Below are positions 31,840 through 39,147 of a stretch of 40,010 nt of DNA, piece after piece. The DNA comes from CAZKUB01 sp964592335 (GTDB lineage Archaea; Thermoplasmatota; E2; DHVEG-1): assembly GCA_964592335.1 (NCBI GenBank), contig CAZQEU010000007.1, positions 1 through 40,010 of the forward strand, given 5' to 3'. The first letter of the stretch is position 1, and each line of letters begins with the position of its first letter. The notes below the pieces were generated by a model that saw nothing but the letters and a program-made list of their open reading frames with translations, had not been told where the DNA came from and made no database searches. A program made the position numbers and the translations under genes.

Positions 31840-31857
31840 TTAGAAAGGTTTTTCCGA
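31840..31857 (+). promoter_or_regulatory. recT start region complementary to small RNA 1 and to the leader boxes
   Basis: The mRNA segment TTAGAAAGGTTTTTCCGA (31840-31857) can pair with small RNA 1 (29326-29342) over 17 bases with a single bulged base. Its part GGTTTTTCCG (31847-31856) is the exact reverse complement of CGGAAAAACC in the three promoter-proximal boxes. Pairing would cover the Shine-Dalgarno and the first base of the start codon, so it would block recT translation. Seen directly: the complementarity. Regulation is inferred. Confidence 0.45.
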
Positions 31858-32693
31858 TGACAGATAAAAATCAAAATTCCGCAAAAAAATCCGCAATGGT
31901 TGTAAAAGACGAGTTTGAATACTTGTCTAAAATAAATAACAGATACTCCAAAGATCAAAGAGAGTTTATCAAAGATGTTTTAGCTCCAACGCTTGACATG
32001 AAACAAGTCAGGCTTTTTTTATACAGATCCGAAAAGATGGGTCTTAATCCATTAGAAGGAGAGGCGCACGCCTACAGAACCTACACAAAGATTCAAGGAC
32101 AAAAAGTACCTAAGATGGTAATGATAGTTAGCAGAGATGCAAAGAGAAGAAAAGCATTTGAGTCTGGCAAGCTTCAATCAATAAAAACCAAGCCAATTTA
32201 TGTTGCAAAAAGAAAGCTTTATGCTTATGAAATTGAGCTTGAAGATGAACAGAAAAAACCCAAAGTTAAACAGTTAAAAGATGAAGCTCCGGCAGAGTTG
32301 GTTGAGGTTGAACCTTGGGAGGGTGGCAAACTATGGGGAGCAAGGTGTGTAATTAAAAGAGCAGATTTTGATGAGCCATTTGAGGTTACTGTTCCGTTAA
32401 AAGAATATCAAAGAGATACAACAATTTGGAAATATAAGCCTGAAACAATGATTAAAAAGGTAGCAGAGAGTCAATGTTTATCTTATGCTTTTCCTGAATT
32501 GGTAGGAGTTTATGATAGCGCAGAAATGCCAGAGTCAGAGGTTGAGGAAGCAACAGAACCAGAGTCCGGTAGCAAACCAGCAACAGATAATCAAAAAGAA
32601 ACCATCAAAAAAATGGGTGGCAAAGTAGATGAAGATTTAACCTATCAGGAAGCAAAACAAACTATGATGAAATTGGCTAAAGGAGAAAAATGA
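31857..32693 (+). CDS. recT: RecT/Bet-family single-strand annealing protein
   Basis: A 278-aa protein matching phage Bet/RecT: a Y-R-S-E-K-M-G-L-N-P-L motif (about residues 57-67) followed by EAHAYRTYTKIQG, a central V-x-M-I-V-S-R-D strand-helix, and the C-terminal WKYKPETMIKKVAESQCLSYAFPELVGVYDSAEM signature region at about 181-220. A disordered acidic linker and a small helical domain end it. It anneals complementary single strands during recombination and concatemer formation. It heads an operon with a Cas4-like nuclease and SSB. Confidence 0.92.
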   Translation: MTDKNQNSAKKSAMVVKDEFEYLSKINNRYSKDQREFIKDVLAPTLDMKQVRLFLYRSEKMGLNPLEGEAHAYRTYTKIQGQKVPKMVMIVSRDAKRRKAFESGKLQSIKTKPIYVAKRKLYAYEIELEDEQKKPKVKQLKDEAPAELVEVEPWEGGKLWGARCVIKRADFDEPFEVTVPLKEYQRDTTIWKYKPETMIKKVAESQCLSYAFPELVGVYDSAEMPESEVEEATEPESGSKPATDNQKETIKKMGGKVDEDLTYQEAKQTMMKLAKGEK

Positions 32694-32896
32694 CAAAGGG
32701 TTGTAAGTCTGTTTTTCAAAGAAAAGTAGATTGGTTGACTGGAATAGGAATAAACCCATTTAGGAGTCCGAGTTATTTATCGGGTAAATTGGAAGCCAGG
32801 AGAATGCATAGTTTTGTAGATGACATTATTGATTATGTGATTGACAAACATCAACAAACATATAGAAAAAACAAACATTTAATAAATTGGAGATAA
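32690..32896 (+). CDS. Small hypothetical protein
   Basis: A 68-aa basic protein coupled to recT by an ATGA overlap. It ends ahead of the ribosome binding site of the next gene. Trp, Arg and His are frequent; no motif identified. Confidence 0.7.
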   Translation: MTKGCKSVFQRKVDWLTGIGINPFRSPSYLSGKLEARRMHSFVDDIIDYVIDKHQQTYRKNKHLINWR

Positions 32897-32898
32897 AA

Positions 32899-33249
32899 AT
32901 GACATTACTTGCAGATCCAGCAGACATTCAAAAAATTACAAAAGAACAATTAGTTGAACTTTATGCACAGACTTGTGAACTAGAGAGCGAGGTAAAATCT
33001 CAAAAAAGAGCAATCAGCGATGAGTTGTGGGAGCGAATTAAAGGGTCGGGAGAGGTAGTTGGAGAATATTCCGTAAACAAGATTACTAGAAGGTACTTTA
33101 AAGCAGAATTAGAGCAAGCTAAAGAGCTAGGAGCAACTAAAGAGGTTGTGGATAAGACTGCACTCCGTAAGCTTTATGAAAAAGGAGCAGATATAGAACA
33201 TTCAGTTAGCAAATATGTTCGCATACAAAGAATACAGGAGGATGAATAA
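32899..33249 (+). CDS. Hypothetical recombination-region protein
   Basis: A 116-aa protein starting at ATG 32899 with GGAG 6 nt upstream (an in-frame TTG at 32887 is less likely). It is helical at the start (KEQLVELYAQTCELESEVKSQ), then carries a V-G-E-Y-S-V-x-K-I-T-R-R-Y strand and a K-E-L-G-A-T-K-E-V-V-D-K helix, a pattern typical of small proteins that accompany phage recombinases. Function unknown. Confidence 0.75.
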   Translation: MTLLADPADIQKITKEQLVELYAQTCELESEVKSQKRAISDELWERIKGSGEVVGEYSVNKITRRYFKAELEQAKELGATKEVVDKTALRKLYEKGADIEHSVSKYVRIQRIQEDE

Positions 33250-33492
33250 ATGAGATATCCAGAACAAGGTTGTCAAGCCACAACAGGAATAAACAAAAGA
33301 CCCATTGAGGTAAGAGTAAATATTTTTAATTACATATATGATGAGATAGGGGAGATTCAAAGGTTTATAGATGCATTTGAACACTTTAAAAAAGAAGGGG
33401 CTGATTTGGGAAATTTTGAAAATGTGCATATTCCAAGCCTTAAAACATTAACTGTTTTGGTTAGGTTGTTAGAGGAAAAAGAATTATGCTAA
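33250..33492 (+). CDS. Small hypothetical protein
   Basis: An 80-aa protein directly after the preceding stop, with AGGAGGATGA upstream as binding site. Largely helical, with aromatic residues (NIFNYIYDEIGEIQRFIDAF). Overlaps the nuclease gene by 7 nt. Not recognised. Confidence 0.7.
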   Translation: MRYPEQGCQATTGINKRPIEVRVNIFNYIYDEIGEIQRFIDAFEHFKKEGADLGNFENVHIPSLKTLTVLVRLLEEKELC

Positions 33493-34136
33493 GGCTATCC
33501 TACTCAACAATCAATAACTGTTTACAGCCAGACAACTCTCATAACTGGTTAAACAAACAAATGGGGTTTAAACCAGAAGAGCGATGGTATTGGAAAGCAG
33601 GTAGAGAAGGACACCGGATAATTCAAGCACATTTATGTGGCAAGCAGTTAAACATGAGCTTATCAACAAACAAACTTTTAGAGGATTTGCATTTCCCGAT
33701 AGTTGAAGAAAAAGACTTTGATCCCCGATGTAAATTTGAGTTTTCTTTTAAACACAATGGGAAGAAAACAAACATAATTGGTTTTCATGATGGCAGGACA
33801 AAAGATTACTCAAAAACACTTGAAATTAAGTTAAGTAGCAATCCCTGGGGTATATCAAGGTTTAAAAGATCCTTTCAAAGAAAACTTTATGCTTTATCAA
33901 ATAACTACATTAAAGAGCAGATATTAGTTACCGGAAGGAAAAAACCAGACCTATGGGAAAAAGAACCACTTAAAGTTTATCGGATACCTGTTACAGACAA
34001 GGACAGGCAAGACGCAGCAGAATGGATTGAGAAAGCAATAGATCTATTTCAATCAGGAGATTTTAATGGTGGTTTAAATGAGAATGGGATATGTGAGGGT
34101 TACTGCTATTATGGTAAAAATTGTCAATTTAAATAA
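33486..34136 (+). CDS. Cas4/RecB-like PD-(D/E)XK nuclease
   Basis: A 216-aa nuclease. The active site reads D102 (GFHDGR), E113-x-K115 (LEIKL), and a following helix with Q (FKRSFQRKLYAL). One cysteine near the N-terminus (C12) and three at the C-terminus (C203-x3-C207-x5-C213) fit the iron-sulphur cluster layout of Cas4 and AddB. Such enzymes are DNA exonucleases that expose single strands. Beside RecT and SSB it likely forms the nuclease half of a Red-like recombination pair. Not linked to any CRISPR array here. Confidence 0.85.
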   Translation: MLRLSYSTINNCLQPDNSHNWLNKQMGFKPEERWYWKAGREGHRIIQAHLCGKQLNMSLSTNKLLEDLHFPIVEEKDFDPRCKFEFSFKHNGKKTNIIGFHDGRTKDYSKTLEIKLSSNPWGISRFKRSFQRKLYALSNNYIKEQILVTGRKKPDLWEKEPLKVYRIPVTDKDRQDAAEWIEKAIDLFQSGDFNGGLNENGICEGYCYYGKNCQFK

Positions 34137-34151
34137 GAAGGGGATGGGTTT

Positions 34152-34427
34152 ATGACTAAAACTAAAGGATTGTTTAAATATAATGCAAAAACCTTATTTA
34201 CAGGATATAAGATAGGACTGAAAAACCCTAGTTTATATGTTGGAGTTCCTAAAAAGTATTTTAAAAGGAAAAGAACAATACCAGTAAGACATGATGGTAA
34301 AACAAAGTTTTTAACATTAGGAAAACACCAACAAGAAAGAACATTTAATGATAGATTTAGACCGGGAGAAACTTATACATTAGTTTATTTTTTATGGGAA
34401 AAAGTAAAAAAACAAGAGGTTGAATAA
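34152..34427 (+). CDS. Small basic hypothetical protein
   Basis: A 91-aa strand-rich basic protein (RKRTIPVRHDGKTKFLTLGKH) with AAGAAGGGGATGG upstream. The pattern suggests a small beta-barrel or nucleic-acid-binding fold, but I do not recognise a family. Confidence 0.65.
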   Translation: MTKTKGLFKYNAKTLFTGYKIGLKNPSLYVGVPKKYFKRKRTIPVRHDGKTKFLTLGKHQQERTFNDRFRPGETYTLVYFLWEKVKKQEVE

Positions 34428-34447
34428 AAATTTTATAAAGGAGGCTT

Positions 34448-34963
34448 ATGAAGTTTCAAAAGAAAAATTTGAAAGAAGATTACAAGCTGATCTTCTGGGT
34501 TAATAAGAAAAACATTAAGGCTTTATTGTTTGCATTGATAGGAACAATAATTTTGTTCGGGATGTTTTATTTAATTAAGTTAGCAACAAAGGAACATATT
34601 ATCAGGTCTCCACTTGTAGAAAAAATAGAGCCAGTTAAAGAGGTTGAGGCTAAAGAAACAGATGCTATCCAGGAAAAAACCATTTGGGAAATTACCGAGA
34701 TGTATTCAAATTTGTATGGACTAGATTATGATTTAACTAGCTGTATTTTAGAGTGTGAATCCGGTGGAGATACAAATGCAGTAAATGGAATACATGTTGG
34801 TGCATGGCAGTATAGATTAGATACTTGGGTTCGGATTAGAAAAGCATTAGGTAAAAGTACAGTTGATTTACGAACAGATAAATTTGAAAGTACAGTTACG
34901 ACAATAGAAGCATTTAGTAAAGGTTATATTACAGAATGGGAGTGTTATTACCTATGTCAATAA
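34448..34963 (+). CDS. Membrane-anchored lysozyme/transglycosylase-like protein
   Basis: A 171-aa protein with one membrane segment at about residues 23-43 after a positively charged N-terminus, a charged linker (KEVEAKETDAIQEKT), and an external lysozyme-like domain: CILECESGGDTNAVNG with E104 before SGG, then VGAWQYRLDTW. This resembles small transglycosylases that cut glycan strands. AAAGGAGG precedes the ATG. As a membrane-anchored enzyme within the replication block it might act in lysis as a signal-arrest-release-type endolysin, or remodel the cell wall early. Confidence 0.75.
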   Translation: MKFQKKNLKEDYKLIFWVNKKNIKALLFALIGTIILFGMFYLIKLATKEHIIRSPLVEKIEPVKEVEAKETDAIQEKTIWEITEMYSNLYGLDYDLTSCILECESGGDTNAVNGIHVGAWQYRLDTWVRIRKALGKSTVDLRTDKFESTVTTIEAFSKGYITEWECYYLCQ

Positions 34964-35067
34964 TAAAAGATTTTTTCTGGTTTGTAATTTTAGTATTTAT
35001 TTTTTCCATTATCTTGTTTTTAACAGCAATGTTTTCTGTCCAGATAATAAATCTGTTGTTTGGTTAA
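34954..35067 (+). CDS. Small one-helix membrane protein, 37 aa
   Basis: A 37-aa frame overlapping the end of the previous gene by 10 nt. Nearly all of it is hydrophobic (FFWFVILVFIFSIILFL), giving one or a bent pair of membrane helices. It fills the space up to the next binding site. Likely a membrane partner of the enzyme upstream. Confidence 0.55.
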   Translation: MSIIKDFFWFVILVFIFSIILFLTAMFSVQIINLLFG

Positions 35068-35077
35068 GGGGGTGAGT

Positions 35078-35242
35078 ATGTCTAGATTTAAAATCAGGTG
35101 TCCAGAATGCGGAAATAAAACCTATCAAATAGACCTGGTTTTGGAAGAAGGAATGTGTGATTCATGTTTGGAGCAGCAGGAATGGGAATATGAAATTTAT
35201 GAAGACCGTAGAAATGAAGAAATTGAAGAAGAAAGGAGATAA
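35078..35242 (+). CDS. Small zinc-ribbon protein
   Basis: A 54-aa protein starting at ATG 35078 after AAGGGGGTGAG. Two cysteine pairs, CPEC (8-11) and CDSC (27-30), form a zinc ribbon; the tail is very acidic. Lies 2 nt upstream of ssb. Small zinc ribbons in replication operons often contact DNA or polymerase subunits. Confidence 0.75.
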   Translation: MSRFKIRCPECGNKTYQIDLVLEEGMCDSCLEQQEWEYEIYEDRRNEEIEEERR

Positions 35243-35244
35243 CT

Positions 35245-35733
35245 ATGGCATTTTCAGTTAATAAAGCAATCTTAGTTGGCAATCTAACAAGAGATGCAGA
35301 GCTTAGATATACAAAAAGTGGAACAGCGCTAACAACTTTTGTAGTGGCAACTAACAGAAGATATAAAGCAAATAACGAATGGCAAGATGAGGCAACTTTT
35401 CATCGGGTAGTTGTTTGGGGAAAGTTTGGCGAGTGGTTGGCAAATGAGTTAAAGCAGGGAGATCGTGTATATGTAAGTGGCAGGATACAAAAAAGGGAAT
35501 ATGAAAAAGACGGACACAAAAGAAGATCCGTTGAAATTGTGGCAGATGAGGTTGTTCCTATGTATAAAAAAGATAGAGTTGATGATAGCAAACCAGCAAC
35601 AGAAAAGGATGTAGAAGAGGTTTTTGGAGCTGATGGAAAGGAAGAAAAAACTGAAGAGGAGACTGAAAAGACTGAAGAGGTTGAAGAAACAGGCGGAAAA
35701 GAGGATGTAGATCCGGATGACATACCCTTTTGA
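35245..35733 (+). CDS. ssb: Single-stranded DNA-binding protein
   Basis: A 162-aa SSB. Residues 1-110 form the OB fold with KAILVGNLTRDAELRYTKSG, TFHRVVVWGKFGEWLANEL and GDRVYVSGRIQKREYEKDG. An acidic disordered linker, rich in TEE repeats, leads to the conserved acidic tip DPDDIPF that recruits partner proteins. AAAGGAG precedes the ATG. It protects replication intermediates and works with the upstream RecT and nuclease. Confidence 0.95.
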   Translation: MAFSVNKAILVGNLTRDAELRYTKSGTALTTFVVATNRRYKANNEWQDEATFHRVVVWGKFGEWLANELKQGDRVYVSGRIQKREYEKDGHKRRSVEIVADEVVPMYKKDRVDDSKPATEKDVEEVFGADGKEEKTEEETEKTEEVEETGGKEDVDPDDIPF

Positions 35734-35735
35734 GC

Positions 35736-35764
35736 TTGTAATCTAATATAATATTATATATAAT
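35736..35764 (+). promoter_or_regulatory. Promoter of the HTH gene
   Basis: TTGTAA (35736-35741), 17 nt, perfect TATAAT (35759-35764). Transcription would start near 35771, so AAGGA (35771-35775) sits at the very 5' end of a leader of about nine bases before ATG 35780. Confidence 0.6.
35746..35759 (+). promoter_or_regulatory. Possible operator: 14-bp palindrome inside the promoter
   Basis: ATATAATATTATAT is a perfect palindrome lying between the -35 and -10 boxes of the HTH gene's promoter. A DNA-binding protein here would block RNA polymerase, and the gene downstream encodes a DNA-binding protein, so self-regulation is possible. In AT-rich DNA such palindromes also arise by chance. Confidence 0.35.
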
Positions 35765-35779
35765 TATGTAAAGGACAAT

Positions 35780-35974
35780 ATGGTATATGAAGATAAAAAA
35801 ACACAAGCATTATCACCACAAGAAGCAGCAGATCTTTTAGGGATTTCAAGAGTTACTGTTTATAGGTTTTTAAAAGAGGGGAAGGTTTTTGAGGCTGAGA
35901 AGATTGCAGATAAATGGTATATCAATCCAGAGAGTTTACCAGCTTATATCCGGAAGGAAAGAAATGAGACTTAA
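35780..35974 (+). CDS. Excisionase-type helix-turn-helix protein
   Basis: A 64-aa protein of the MerR-like/excisionase (HTH_17) type: LSPQEAADLLGISRVTVYRFLKEGKVFEAEKIADKW is the classic helix-turn-helix followed by a beta wing, then a short tail. Family members bend DNA for excision or act as small regulators. No integrase is visible in the window, so a regulatory role is favoured. It overlaps the next gene by 11 nt. Confidence 0.85.
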   Translation: MVYEDKKTQALSPQEAADLLGISRVTVYRFLKEGKVFEAEKIADKWYINPESLPAYIRKERNET

Positions 35975-36614
35975 ATCTTTAGAGGCTAAGGAAAAATTTA
36001 TTAGGAAAACTAATAACTACATTGCTATAATTTTGGGGATTGTTGTTTTGTTATTTATTATTGGCTTTCTTGTATATTTAAAAACAAAACCACCCGAAGG
36101 ATGTGAAGTTATCTCCGGAAATAAGCATATTTATAAAGGGCAATGTCTTTCAGAGGGTTACGAACCCGAAACAGTTTACCTTCCAGAAAGATACTGTTGG
36201 TTGAATACTAAACAAAAGCTTCATCCAGAAGCAGCCAAATGGGTTATTGCTTTAATCAATGCTGCCGAAAGGGATGGTATGTGTTTAGTGGTTACAAGTG
36301 GTTATAGATCCTATGAAGAGCAGCAGATGATTTATGAAAGAAATAAATTTGAGAACCCTGCAAAACCCGGTGCAAGTGAACACCAGACTGGGTTGGCAGT
36401 TGATTTTGCTGCCTGTCCTATGAATGAAGAAGGTAAAAGAGACGATAATGTAGAGCGTGAAGAATTAGAAAAACCTTTTAAAGAGCTTCCGGAGTATGAT
36501 TGGTTAAAGCTTAATGCTTTCAGAGCAGGATTTGAGCAGAGTTATACAAAACAAAACCAAGAGCTTACTGGTTATCCGCCAGAGCCTTGGCATTGGAAAT
36601 TTATAAAGGAGTAA
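35964..36614 (+). CDS. Membrane-anchored VanY-type D,D-carboxypeptidase
   Basis: A 216-aa protein, ATG 35964 with GGAAGGAAAG upstream. One membrane segment at about residues 19-39, then a periplasmic or external zinc peptidase of the VanY/M15 type: SGYRS, H140-x6-D147 in EHQTGLAVDF, and E207-P-W-H210 near the C-terminus as metal ligands and base. The family cleaves D-Ala-D-Ala or stem peptides of peptidoglycan. Here it stands among replication genes, away from the lysis-like cassette. Confidence 0.85.
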   Translation: MRLKSLEAKEKFIRKTNNYIAIILGIVVLLFIIGFLVYLKTKPPEGCEVISGNKHIYKGQCLSEGYEPETVYLPERYCWLNTKQKLHPEAAKWVIALINAAERDGMCLVVTSGYRSYEEQQMIYERNKFENPAKPGASEHQTGLAVDFAACPMNEEGKRDDNVEREELEKPFKELPEYDWLKLNAFRAGFEQSYTKQNQELTGYPPEPWHWKFIKE

Positions 36615-36615
36615 A

Positions 36616-36918
36616 ATGGCAGACAAAAAGTTAGGAGTACAAACTATCAGAACTGGAGAGATTAAACTTAAAGATTCTAAAAAGCGTAGGATGATTACTT
36701 TAGATCTTAAAAAAGTATTTGGATTTATTCCAAAGAAAATAATCATAGAAAAAAAGTTTAAGGAGAACAACAACTTTTTTGTTCATGCAGTCTTAACTAC
36801 TAAAATGTTAAAAAAAGAAGCAGAAAAGTCTAAAGATAAGGAAATAAAAGAAGATATTAAAAAAGTTAAAAAGGGTAAAGATGGAGACTCCAAAAGAAAA
36901 ACTAAAAAGAATACTTGA
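36616..36918 (+). CDS. Basic hypothetical protein
   Basis: A 100-aa protein with AAGGAG upstream. The first 65 residues are strand-like; the last 40 are a lysine-rich, disordered tail (KKVKKGKDGDSKRKTKK) probably able to bind nucleic acid. Overlaps the next gene by 38 nt. Not recognised. Confidence 0.7.
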   Translation: MADKKLGVQTIRTGEIKLKDSKKRRMITLDLKKVFGFIPKKIIIEKKFKENNNFFVHAVLTTKMLKKEAEKSKDKEIKEDIKKVKKGKDGDSKRKTKKNT

Positions 36919-37105
36919 TGAGTGGGATAACATACCAATAAGAGCTTATAAAGATGGTAAACCAGCAACTGTTTTCTTATCAGAGGTTAGTGAGGCAAGA
37001 CAAGCATATGCGATTATGGGTTGGATGTCTAATTATGATGAAGCTCTTAGTTTAGCATATGAGCTAATACATACGATGTGGGGCGGTTACATTTTTAACA
37101 AATAA
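36881..37105 (+). CDS. Hypothetical helical protein
   Basis: A 74-aa protein overlapping the preceding gene in another frame, preceded by AAAAAGGG. It has a pattern of short helices with Trp and aromatic residues (AIMGWMSNYDEALSLAYELIHTM). Function unknown. Confidence 0.65.
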   Translation: METPKEKLKRILDEWDNIPIRAYKDGKPATVFLSEVSEARQAYAIMGWMSNYDEALSLAYELIHTMWGGYIFNK

Positions 37106-37115
37106 TTAAAATACT

Positions 37116-37445
37116 ATGGGGCGACGCCTGTCCGGTTTTTTAGGGCTTGGCATAGCGATCATGAAGCAAGCCTTAGAAGATTATGAAAGCTATTTTGAGT
37201 ACAAAAGAAAGATTGAAGATTCTCGTGTTTTTGTTACTAAACAGAGAAAAAAGAAATTAAGAAAACTTAAAAAAATAAAAACAGATGTAGAAGATTGGAT
37301 TAAAGATATGGCATGGACATTTATATTAGTTTCCGAAGCAACAGGTATGGTAAATGATGATTTGGTGGTTTACACACCAGAATGTTGTCAATCAGACTGT
37401 TTAAAAAAACTAAATAAAATTAAACAAAAGTATGGTTACCAATAA
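37116..37445 (+). CDS. Hypothetical protein, basic helical middle
   Basis: A 109-aa protein with no ribosome binding site at ATG 37116; an in-frame ATG at 37161 also lacks one, so the start is uncertain. Contains a lysine-rich helical run at about residues 40-57, a WIKDMAWTFILV segment and a late pair of cysteines (CCQSDC). Unrecognised. Confidence 0.65.
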   Translation: MGRRLSGFLGLGIAIMKQALEDYESYFEYKRKIEDSRVFVTKQRKKKLRKLKKIKTDVEDWIKDMAWTFILVSEATGMVNDDLVVYTPECCQSDCLKKLNKIKQKYGYQ

Positions 37446-37448
37446 ATT

Positions 37449-37820
37449 ATGAACTTAGAGAAAATACAAATAATCAGTTGGGGAATATATGCAGCTATTG
37501 GTGCATATTATGTTTGGGAAGGAATTGCTACTAAGATAGCGAACTTTTTTCAAAAACCCACAAGGTATTATTTAGTTGGTGCTTCAGCAGTAGGGAGTAG
37601 AAAAGAAGAAAAAAAGCCAATTATTTTTAGAAGTACATTAAGGTTCAAAGGAAAATCTTATCCTTCTTTATATGATGTAGAGACAAGTATGGAGAAATAT
37701 ATTAATGTCAACAAAGGAAAAAAAAGAAGTCATACCTACATTGATTTTATTAAAGAGGTAGATAAAAAAGATTTTAATTCATTCCTACCGGAGGATTATG
37801 GGAAGAAAAAAGACTCTTAA
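37449..37820 (+). CDS. Hypothetical protein with N-terminal membrane helix
   Basis: A 123-aa protein. Residues 6-30 (IQIISWGIYAAIGAYYVW) could be a membrane or amphipathic helix. The rest is basic and soluble with no motif. The 3' end overlaps the HNH gene by 23 nt and contains its ribosome binding site (CCGGAGG). Confidence 0.65.
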   Translation: MNLEKIQIISWGIYAAIGAYYVWEGIATKIANFFQKPTRYYLVGASAVGSRKEEKKPIIFRSTLRFKGKSYPSLYDVETSMEKYINVNKGKKRSHTYIDFIKEVDKKDFNSFLPEDYGKKKDS

Positions 37821-38193
37821 AGGTTATAAGAGAGACTTAACAAGTTTAATTAGAGAAAAAGTATTAGCAAGAGATAAAAACAGGTGTCAAAAATGTTTAA
37901 AATATGTTCAAGAGAATAATGCTCATTTAAGTCATGTAATTCCTAAAGGAAGAAATTTGCGATTAAGATGGGATATGCAAAACTTAAAGATCCTTTGTAT
38001 GCGACATCATATTTATTGGTGGCACAAAAGTCCGGTTGAGGCTGGCGAATGGTTTAAAAATAAATTTCCGGAAAGATGGGAATACTTGCAAAAGAAAAAA
38101 AACATTAAAGTTAGGTGGCGAATACCTGATTATAAAGAAATGATCCAGGAGTTAAAAACTACTGGAAAAATTGACTGGGGGAAATACGAATGA
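37798..38193 (+). CDS. HNH protein resembling NinG/Rap
   Basis: A 131-aa protein with CQKC (residues 30-33), AHLSHVIPKGRNLRLRWDMQNLKILC (about 42-68) and MRHHIYWWHKSP. The CxxC, the H of SHVIPKG, and the N of MQNLKILC followed by HH fit the NinG-type fold: a structure-specific nuclease that helps RecA-independent recombination in lambda-like phages. A good binding site lies upstream. Functionally it would match RecT and the Cas4-like nuclease. Confidence 0.7.
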   Translation: MGRKKTLKGYKRDLTSLIREKVLARDKNRCQKCLKYVQENNAHLSHVIPKGRNLRLRWDMQNLKILCMRHHIYWWHKSPVEAGEWFKNKFPERWEYLQKKKNIKVRWRIPDYKEMIQELKTTGKIDWGKYE

Positions 38194-38378
38194 CTGAAAT
38201 AAAAGAAGATATGCCGGAATTTCTACTAGCAAAGCTTAGGCGTTCTCTAAAATCAGTTGCTAAAGTAGTTGGAGAAGAAAGAGTAGTTAAGGTTTGTGAA
38301 AAATTCATAGATGATAGCAAGTGGGAAATATCAATGAAGGAAATAAAAAATGATAGGAAGGGAAGAATATATGACTAA
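38190..38378 (+). CDS. Small hypothetical protein
   Basis: A 62-aa charged helical protein with ATGA overlap to the preceding gene. Contains LAKLRRSLKSVAKVVGEERVVK. No function recognisable. Confidence 0.6.
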   Translation: MTEIKEDMPEFLLAKLRRSLKSVAKVVGEERVVKVCEKFIDDSKWEISMKEIKNDRKGRIYD

Positions 38379-38475
38379 ACAAATAAAATTGTTAGTTTTA
38401 ACAACAGTTACAGCACTAGCAGTATGTGGGATAGGCTTACGCTTACTATTACAAATTACAAGGATGTTTATATGA
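38371..38475 (+). CDS. Tiny membrane protein, 34 aa
   Basis: A 34-aa frame overlapping the previous gene by 8 nt, with GGAAGGG AAGAATAT spacing before the ATG. A hydrophobic stretch (LLVLTTVTALAVCGIGL) and a few basic residues suggest a single membrane helix or a signal-peptide-like segment. The stop overlaps the next ATG. Confidence 0.5.
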   Translation: MTKQIKLLVLTTVTALAVCGIGLRLLLQITRMFI

Positions 38476-38744
38476 CAGACAACAGAAGAATAGAAATAAA
38501 AATTAACGGGGAGTGGAGAGAGGTAACATATTTTGCAACTGGCGAGCTAACTTATGATAACTGGGTTACTCCTTATGGTTTTGAAGATATTCAAGCCATC
38601 CGCATAGTTGGTGAGGAAGAAGAACCAGAGGAGATAGAGAAGCTATTTCTTTTGGCCAATAATCATTTTAAATCCGAAGTGATTAACAAAATAGACCAAT
38701 TAATAGACGCCGTGAATAAAATTAACAAGAAGGGGGAAAAATGA
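38472..38744 (+). CDS. Small hypothetical protein
   Basis: A 90-aa protein. I use ATG 38472, which overlaps the upstream stop, rather than the in-frame start at 38424. The N-terminal half is strand-like (RRIEIKINGEWREVTYF), the C-terminal half helical. Unrecognised. Confidence 0.65.
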   Translation: MTDNRRIEIKINGEWREVTYFATGELTYDNWVTPYGFEDIQAIRIVGEEEEPEEIEKLFLLANNHFKSEVINKIDQLIDAVNKINKKGEK

Positions 38745-38968
38745 CAAAATTAGCAGAAGAAATTAAAAAGTGTAAAACAGCTAAAGAGTTAAATTCTTTA
38801 AGAATGGCAATGCTTAAAGATTTAAGTAATTTTGAGGAAAATCAAAAGCTCTTTATAAAGAAAAAAAACCAGTTAAAAAGAGTGCCAAGAAAAGAAAGGG
38901 AAGATGGGTTCGGTAAAATATATGACCCTGAAGTAAAACAGAGAAAAATACAGAAAGGAACAAAATGA
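38741..38968 (+). CDS. Small helical hypothetical protein
   Basis: A 75-aa lysine-rich helical protein, AAGGGGG upstream, ATGA overlap with the preceding gene. Coiled-coil potential at residues 12-45. No function recognisable. Confidence 0.65.
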   Translation: MTKLAEEIKKCKTAKELNSLRMAMLKDLSNFEENQKLFIKKKNQLKRVPRKEREDGFGKIYDPEVKQRKIQKGTK

Positions 38969-39147
38969 CAAAAGAACAAGTTGACTGTTACAACTGCAAC
39001 GCTGATAAAAGAGAGTGTGCAGAGTTTACTAGAGAACACGGCAGGACACTCTGTCAGGGTAGGACTACTGAAGGTAGAGGGTTTTTAGAGGATTGGAGAG
39101 AGGGATTAGTATTACAATCATTGGACAGGGCTAGGGGGGAAGAATGA
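38965..39147 (+). CDS. Small cysteine-containing protein
   Basis: A 60-aa protein with C8-x2-C11, C18 and C30, which could bind a metal ion (CYNC, then REC, then LCQG). The remainder is charged. ATGA overlap with its neighbour. Function unknown. Confidence 0.65.
   Translation: MTKEQVDCYNCNADKRECAEFTREHGRTLCQGRTTEGRGFLEDWREGLVLQSLDRARGEE

Noticed and set aside
31988..32020. Hairpin with T tract inside recT (TTGAC, GTCA, then a T run)
   Set aside because: The stem is short and the loop is inside well-conserved coding sequence; terminator function is unlikely.
33486..34136. Cas4-like nuclease as part of a CRISPR system
   Set aside because: There is no repeat-spacer array and no other Cas protein in the window. 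The neighbours are RecT and SSB, so it is read as a recombination nuclease.
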